The translations under genes were made by a program, and so were the position numbers. 64,000 nt of DNA from JAFGJU01 sp964570935 (GTDB lineage: Bacteria > Eisenbacteria > RBG-16-71-46 > JAFGJU01). This document shows positions 59,691 to 64,000 of this stretch, one piece after another (position 1 is the first letter of the stretch; each line of letters starts with the position of its first letter). The notes under the pieces were generated by a model. The model saw only the letters and a program-made list of their open reading frames with translations, had not been told where the DNA came from and made no database searches. The stretch is taken from positions 1-64,000 of the forward strand of contig CAZMZP010000050.1 of assembly GCA_964570935.1 (NCBI GenBank), in the 5' to 3' direction.

Positions 59691-60449
59691 TCAGCGTATG
59701 GTCACTGTCGCGGTCTGGTCAAACGGGTTCGTTCTGATGGCAAGCGAGAAGAGATACGCATAGTTCGCCTTGAGATACTTCATGTAAGAGAGCCATTCCA
59801 GGGCCAGCCGAGTGTAAAGTCTCTTAACGTCCCCGTCCAAGTGGCTGCAGTCACCCTCGGTCAGGCACGACACGTCTTCCCTCTGCGCCAGCTCTTCCGT
59901 CAGATGGAACACGGCTCGCAGAAGCTCGGTGAAGCTCTCGTGTTCGAGCACACTCGGATTCTGCAGAAGCCCAAGCAGGAACTCACGCTTCTCGAGCAGA
60001 AAGCCCCTCAGATGGCTCAGGTCAACGCGCGCCACGTCGACGTTGTAGTCGTAGCTCCTCAGACGCCCCGCGACCTCGGTGAACTCCCTGTCCGACCACG
60101 AGCCCGACACGATCAGGTGTCCTCTTATCACGTTCAGGTTCGGGTCGAAGTCAGACAGATAGGTCAGCAACCCGGTTCCCACTTCGCTGAAGAACGCCCC
60201 TATGACCATGCTGAGCTTCTCAAGCCTCTGGCTCTTCTCGCGCTGCCTGAGCAGGGCGTGGATTATCAGGGTCACCAGCAGCACTTCCACGAACACAAAC
60301 GCGAAGTCCTGGAAGATGTAGTAGAAGATGCTCCGCGCGTCCCTGAAGATGAGATACTGTATCCCATACACCAGCGCGGAGAGCGCCACCAGCACGACGC
60401 CGAGATAACCCTGCCAGCTCAAACGTTTCATCGCGGTCCGCATCCGCAT
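59691..60449 (-). CDS. Conserved membrane protein of unknown function
   Basis: About 252 residues. Two membrane helices (about 12-32, YLGVVLVALSALVYGIQYLI; about 43-65, FQDFAFVFVEVLLVTLIIHA) with a cytoplasmic helical domain. QREKSQRLEKLSMVIGAFFSEVG is a likely linker. It resembles an uncharacterised family I have seen in other bacteria, but I cannot name it. A good promoter is 50 bases upstream. ATG 60449 is spaced seven from GGGGG. Confidence 0.78.
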   Translation of the reverse strand: MRMRTAMKRLSWQGYLGVVLVALSALVYGIQYLIFRDARSIFYYIFQDFAFVFVEVLLVTLIIHALLRQREKSQRLEKLSMVIGAFFSEVGTGLLTYLSDFDPNLNVIRGHLIVSGSWSDREFTEVAGRLRSYDYNVDVARVDLSHLRGFLLEKREFLLGLLQNPSVLEHESFTELLRAVFHLTEELAQREDVSCLTEGDCSHLDGDVKRLYTRLALEWLSYMKYLKANYAYLFSLAIRTNPFDQTATVTIR

Positions 60450-60497
60450 CACGATACCCCCGAACCGGTGTCACATACCTGGACTCCGGGCCCGGTA

Positions 60498-60527
60498 ATC
60501 GTATTACGCCTGTGCAGCGCAGGTCAA
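60498..60527 (-). promoter_or_regulatory. Promoter of the conserved membrane protein gene
   Basis: Minus-strand TTGACC (60527-60522), 18-base spacer, TACGAT (60503-60498). Five of six at -35, four of six at -10. Lies in the gap after the GAF/degenerate-GGDEF gene. Confidence 0.5.
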
Positions 60528-60593
60528 GTGAATTGAGGCGGCGGAATGATGACGACGAACGTGATGATGTGAACGCGGGTCGAGAAGGCGGGC

Positions 60594-62885
60594 CTACGAT
60601 GCGGTCTGTCCGTCCACGCTTCCGGTGATGAGGAGAGAGGCTTTTCTCAGGTCGCAGATGTCCTTGGGCCAGTATACCTGGACTGCCTTGAACTGGAGCT
60701 CCGGCGCCGGAGAGACGTATCTCACCGCGCCCAGCCGCCGCAGAAGGTCGTCTACTCTCCGGAGTATGGCGCCCCCCTCTCTGGGGGTCTGGGGGGAAAT
60801 CACTACGAAGGTCGCCTCGCCGGTTCTGCCGACGATGTCCACCTCCCGGATGGTCTTCCTGAGTCCGCCGGAGAACTCCTCCAGGAACGCGGCTCTCCAC
60901 TGGTCTCCGAGCCTCTGGAAGGCCCCGGTGAGTCCTTCGACTTCAAACACAGTGATGCAGAACCCTATCCCGTACCGGTCGTACCGCTTGGATTCCTCGT
61001 TTATTCTGGTGAGCAGCGTCTGCGCGCCGAGCAGGCCCGTTTCCCGGTCGGTCTCTCCGTACTGCTGGGCCTGCATGGACACGAACGCCCGTTCCAGGCC
61101 GTGAGCCGAGTATCCGCAGAAAGACCTGAAGAGCTCGCTCTCGGTCTCGTTGAACGACGGCGCGCCGCCCTCCTTCAGCCGGAGCAGGACGCAGGCGCCC
61201 AGGCACCTCGTGCCGGCTCTCAACGGCCCCGCCAAGAACGACGTGACTCCCAGTCTTTCAAGTTCGAGGTTCAGGGTCTCGTCGGCCGCCTCACCCGAGA
61301 TGCAGTTCATGTCCTTGACGCATTCGGCCATGAGAAGCTCCTTGGCTTTGGTCAGCCTCTCCGTCTCCTCCATGCCCTCGGTGCCGCCCAGTTTGTCCAC
61401 CGACCAGCTTCTGCCGTCCTCGCACGCCACCAGACACGCGTCCGCCTTGAGGATCCTGACTCCCTCACTGGCTATGATCCTGACCACTTCCTCGACCTTC
61501 TGCGCGGACATCAGAGACGAGGCCACCCGGTTCAGCTCCGACAGCGCTTCCGCCTGTTCCCGCAGGCCGAGCATCGAGACTTCCCTGCCCAGCTCCTTTC
61601 CTATGAACCGCGCCACTCTGTCGAAGGCGCCCAGATAAGCTTCCAACTCGACGTTGCTGACGCGCACTGAGTCGAACACCAGCAGACCGTGCCAGCGGTC
61701 GGCCTTCATCGGGACGCATATGATGCCGAGCTCTTCGCCCTCCATCGAGGGCGCGACAATCCCGCCGGGAAGCAGCACCTGCGCCTTCCCGGACGTCAGG
61801 GCTCGGCCCAGGAATCCCTTTCCGCCGAATATGACTCCGGGAAGCGCCGGGTCGGCCACCTTGACCGACGTCGCGTACAGGACCAACCGTCCGTCCCTCC
61901 ACTTGTCCGGCAGGTAGACGTAGCAGTCCCCTTCCACCCTCTCGGCCAGTGACGCGGCCAGGAACTGCACCTTCTCCGGGAACGAAACCTCCCTGATGAG
62001 CGCGTCCTCGGCGGCCTCTCTCAGAGTGAATTCGAGCGTCTTGTTCGTCACCGCGCTGTACTGCAGCGCCCTTTGCAGCGTCTCCGTCACTCGCTCGGCC
62101 AGCTTCTCCAGCAGATGGAGGTCCTTGGCGTGGAATCTCTGCGGGTCTCTGATGCTGCTCACGTTGAGCACGCCGATGGTGCGGCCGCCCGCGACCAGAG
62201 GAACACACATCGCCGCTTTGACTTCACTCCTATCCCTTCCGGGCTTGAGAAGCTCGTTACCGGGTTCACCGGAAATGAGCATTGGTTTTCCGTCCCTGGC
62301 CACCCTGCCCGCAATCCCCTCTCCCATACTCTGCCGGGTGGAGACCACGGTCTCTCTACTCAGCCCCTGCGCGACCGCAATGCGCAGGTCCTTGCCCTTC
62401 TCGTCCAGCAGCATTATGGACCCGCACTGAGCTCCCGTGCATTCGATGGCAAGCTCCAGGATCCATCTCAGCAGCTTCTGCCTGTCTAGGGCAAGACTCA
62501 GGCTGTCGGCCAGTTTGCCCAGTACGTTGGATTCCTCCTCCCCCAGCGCCGGCTCGCAAACGGCCTGCGGCTCGGCCGCCGGTTTGGCCCCCAGGGCTTC
62601 TGCGGGTGTCAGAACCATGACGCCCGGGCCCAGCACTTCAACCAGAAGGGGTCTCGAATCGGGGTCGCCCAGGACCACTGCGTCCAGTTCCACCGAACCC
62701 AGCGCGGGCACGCTTGTCGTGGTAGGAAGCCTCATTATCTCACCGACCTTCAAAGCCACGGACGCCGCGTCCTGATCAGCAATCAGAACCAGCTCCCAGC
62801 GGCCGTCCTTGACGAGTGCCGGGATGAGGTCGAGGTCGGCCTCTTTGAGGCCGACTATGGCGAGTCTCTTTTTGTTATTGTCCAT
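60594..62885 (-). CDS. Multi-GAF protein with degenerate GGDEF domain
   Basis: About 763 residues. N-terminal Rossmann-like domain (KKRLAIVGLKEADLDLIPAL), first GAF (about 120-280; GLSRETVVSTRQSMGEGIAG), a second GAF-like domain, a third GAF (about 460-610), then a GGDEF-fold (TDRETGLLGAQTLLTRI) whose active-site block reads RTGEATFVVISP instead of GG[DE]EF. It retains REVD, a possible I-site. It is probably a c-di-GMP-binding or purely regulatory protein rather than a cyclase. The start is uncertain; ATG 62885 gives a natural N-terminus, ATG 62939 adds 18 residues. Confidence 0.85.
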   Translation of the reverse strand: MDNNKKRLAIVGLKEADLDLIPALVKDGRWELVLIADQDAASVALKVGEIMRLPTTTSVPALGSVELDAVVLGDPDSRPLLVEVLGPGVMVLTPAEALGAKPAAEPQAVCEPALGEEESNVLGKLADSLSLALDRQKLLRWILELAIECTGAQCGSIMLLDEKGKDLRIAVAQGLSRETVVSTRQSMGEGIAGRVARDGKPMLISGEPGNELLKPGRDRSEVKAAMCVPLVAGGRTIGVLNVSSIRDPQRFHAKDLHLLEKLAERVTETLQRALQYSAVTNKTLEFTLREAAEDALIREVSFPEKVQFLAASLAERVEGDCYVYLPDKWRDGRLVLYATSVKVADPALPGVIFGGKGFLGRALTSGKAQVLLPGGIVAPSMEGEELGIICVPMKADRWHGLLVFDSVRVSNVELEAYLGAFDRVARFIGKELGREVSMLGLREQAEALSELNRVASSLMSAQKVEEVVRIIASEGVRILKADACLVACEDGRSWSVDKLGGTEGMEETERLTKAKELLMAECVKDMNCISGEAADETLNLELERLGVTSFLAGPLRAGTRCLGACVLLRLKEGGAPSFNETESELFRSFCGYSAHGLERAFVSMQAQQYGETDRETGLLGAQTLLTRINEESKRYDRYGIGFCITVFEVEGLTGAFQRLGDQWRAAFLEEFSGGLRKTIREVDIVGRTGEATFVVISPQTPREGGAILRRVDDLLRRLGAVRYVSPAPELQFKAVQVYWPKDICDLRKASLLITGSVDGQTAS

Positions 62886-63074
62886 TACCAAGCGCCCAAG
62901 AGGGACTTTGACACAAGCTCCCCACTGAGCAACACCCATGCCAAATCCCGGACAGACGTGCCGCGGATTGCCCCCGACTCGTACACCATAACTCGCTCGC
63001 TTCCAGCTTGATACGGGAGTAGGCGGGAACTCGGCCGGCCTCCGGCAGTCCGGCTGTCGAGAGCAGGTTTGCAG

Positions 63075-63118
63075 AATGCAATCCCGATTGCATTTTGACT
63101 ATCCCGGCGGAAGCCGGG
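63075..63118. repeat. Two adjacent palindromes in a 312-bp non-coding gap
   Basis: AATGCAATC at 63075-63083 and GATTGCATT at 63086-63094 are a nine-base inverted repeat with a two-base centre, operator-like. CCCGGC/GCCGGG (63103-63108, 63113-63118) form a hairpin with a four-base loop, perhaps a terminator for the exported-protein gene. The gap 62886-63197 has no convincing gene otherwise. Confidence 0.5.
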
Positions 63119-63197
63119 AGTGCCCGGGTGCGGCGGCCTCTCGTCCAGTCCGCTCGAGGCCCGCCGCGGCCGCCGGGTGGACTCCGCCGGGGCCGCC

Positions 63198-64000
63198 TCA
63201 GCGCCGGATCAGCAGGCTCCCTGTCCCGACGTTACCCGCGCCGTCTATCGCACGCAGTCCGACCGTGTGTTCGCCGGTCGTCAGAGTGTCCAGCATTATC
63301 GAGAAGTCTTCGGTGCGCGAATCCAGCAATCCGTCCGCCGCCTGCGCCAGTGTCCAGCCGCCGCTGTCCAACGAGTAGTGCAGTTCCGTGACTGCGCTCA
63401 ACGCGTCGGACAGAGTGCCGGTGACCGTCGTACCCTGCGCCGTGTCTTCGCTCTTCAGGCGCGACACGACTGGAGCGGTGTTGTCCACGTCGAACGGAAC
63501 GCCGACTGCTTCCGAAGTGAGCGCCTCCGAAGGCAGGTTTTTCGGCAGGTCGGTTACCTCCACACGAAGCAGGTATGAGCCGTCAGGCCAGTCAGACGTG
63601 TTCCACACGAACACCGTCTCCTCGATTGCGAGGTCGATGAGTTTCCACTTCTCTTCCTCGGGGCGCCTGTAGCTGACCGTAAACTCCAGCTTGTCGCCGT
63701 TCGGGTCCGAGGCTTCCCACGTCGCCGTTCTGAGCGTTCTCGCCCACGCCGCTTCCTCGACGGCCCTTTCCACATCGTCCTTGACCACTGAATACTCGAC
63801 CCTGAGGCCTCCGGGAAGCGTCTGCGACACCCTTTCCGGCATTCTGTCGATGCCGCCGTCCGCGAACTGGACGCCCTGCGGGTAGACCCTGACGCCGGTC
63901 ACCACGGGCGCCAAGTTCTTCTTCGCGAACGCCAGGCTTATCTTCCTCAGGCCGGGCGTCGACGCCCCCGCGCCCGACGTCAACCTGGCCTTCCACTGCA
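63198..64000 (-). CDS. Exported multi-domain protein, C-terminal part (runs off window)
   Basis: At least 266 residues; the frame is open to the window edge (upstream residues QWKARLTSGAGAS), so this is the C-terminal part of a longer protein. NLAPVVTGVRVYPQG and the Ig/fibronectin-like stretches (ATWEASDPNGDKLEFTVSYR, YLLRVEVTDLPKN, DNTAPVVSRLKSEDTAQ, GEHTVGLRAIDGAGNVGTG) suggest a beta-propeller or adhesin-type exported protein with Ig-like C-terminal domains. Function unknown. Confidence 0.75.
   Translation of the reverse strand, partial: QWKARLTSGAGASTPGLRKISLAFAKKNLAPVVTGVRVYPQGVQFADGGIDRMPERVSQTLPGGLRVEYSVVKDDVERAVEEAAWARTLRTATWEASDPNGDKLEFTVSYRRPEEEKWKLIDLAIEETVFVWNTSDWPDGSYLLRVEVTDLPKNLPSEALTSEAVGVPFDVDNTAPVVSRLKSEDTAQGTTVTGTLSDALSAVTELHYSLDSGGWTLAQAADGLLDSRTEDFSIMLDTLTTGEHTVGLRAIDGAGNVGTGSLLIRR

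Overview
The window is a GC-rich chromosomal segment in which every confident gene lies on the minus strand, so transcription runs from high to low coordinates. The gene content is that of a free-living bacterium with an outer membrane: an LptE-like lipoprotein, an LpxL/HtrB-like lauroyl acyltransferase, a Tad secretin and PlsY. A secreted M28 peptidase ends in a CARDB plus FlgD-like C-terminal region, and a Tad minor pilin carries DxNGNG-type repeats. Both are typical of little-cultured FCB-group lineages (Eisenbacteria, WOR-3 and similar). That placement is an inference and no species can be named. All six tRNAs have anticodons that read C- or G-ending codons, in keeping with the GC content. 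I see no phage, transposon, integrase, CRISPR array or rRNA.

Layout, low to high coordinates. (1) 1-3459: start of leuS, a secreted thioredoxin-fold/TPR protein, trxB, a thioredoxin gene whose active site is broken by a one-base shift, and holA. (2) 3470-8216: lptE-like gene, a sigma-54 response regulator with its histidine kinase, and a sugar-phosphate transferase that starts polysaccharide synthesis. (3) 8366-18342: two uncharacterised membrane/secreted proteins, then a nearly complete Tad (Flp) pilus operon in the transcription order flp, tadE, cpaB, secretin, tadG-like, tadZ/cpaE, tadA/cpaF, tadB, tadC. The 56-residue pilin gene is preceded by a 490-bp non-coding region with a promoter-like site and several inverted repeats. 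(4) 18834-25989: an exopolysaccharide cassette (deacetylase, epimerase, UDP-sugar dehydrogenase, tyrosine kinase, chain-length protein) plus a GGDEF diguanylate cyclase. (5) 26005-39032: M28 peptidase, tRNA-Arg, then a housekeeping run recN, nadK, dxs, a PAP2-like gene, ispA-type synthase, xseB, xseA, folD, ymdB-like, rny. (6) 39066-46853: 6S RNA, zapA, a coiled-coil gene, pheT, pheS, rplT, rpmI, infC (with an attenuator-like hairpin) and thrS. (7) 46953-56767: five tRNAs interspersed with apt, a sigma-70-family factor, acylphosphatase, surE, a glycosyltransferase, the acyltransferase, a MerR-type regulator, gpsA, plsY, der and a DUF512 protein. (8) 56922-64000: miaA, mutL, a conserved membrane protein, a large GAF protein with a degenerate GGDEF domain, and the C-terminal part of an exported protein that runs off the window.

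Functionally, the Tad pilus, exopolysaccharide, two-component and c-di-GMP genes lie side by side and look like one surface-attachment island. The rest is core metabolism, translation, DNA repair and envelope lipid synthesis. The observations most worth checking are the frameshift in the thioredoxin active-site codon, the 6S RNA between zapA and rny, the structured region upstream of the pilin gene, the seven-cysteine cluster in the histidine kinase, and the two uncharacterised genes at the end of the Tad operon.
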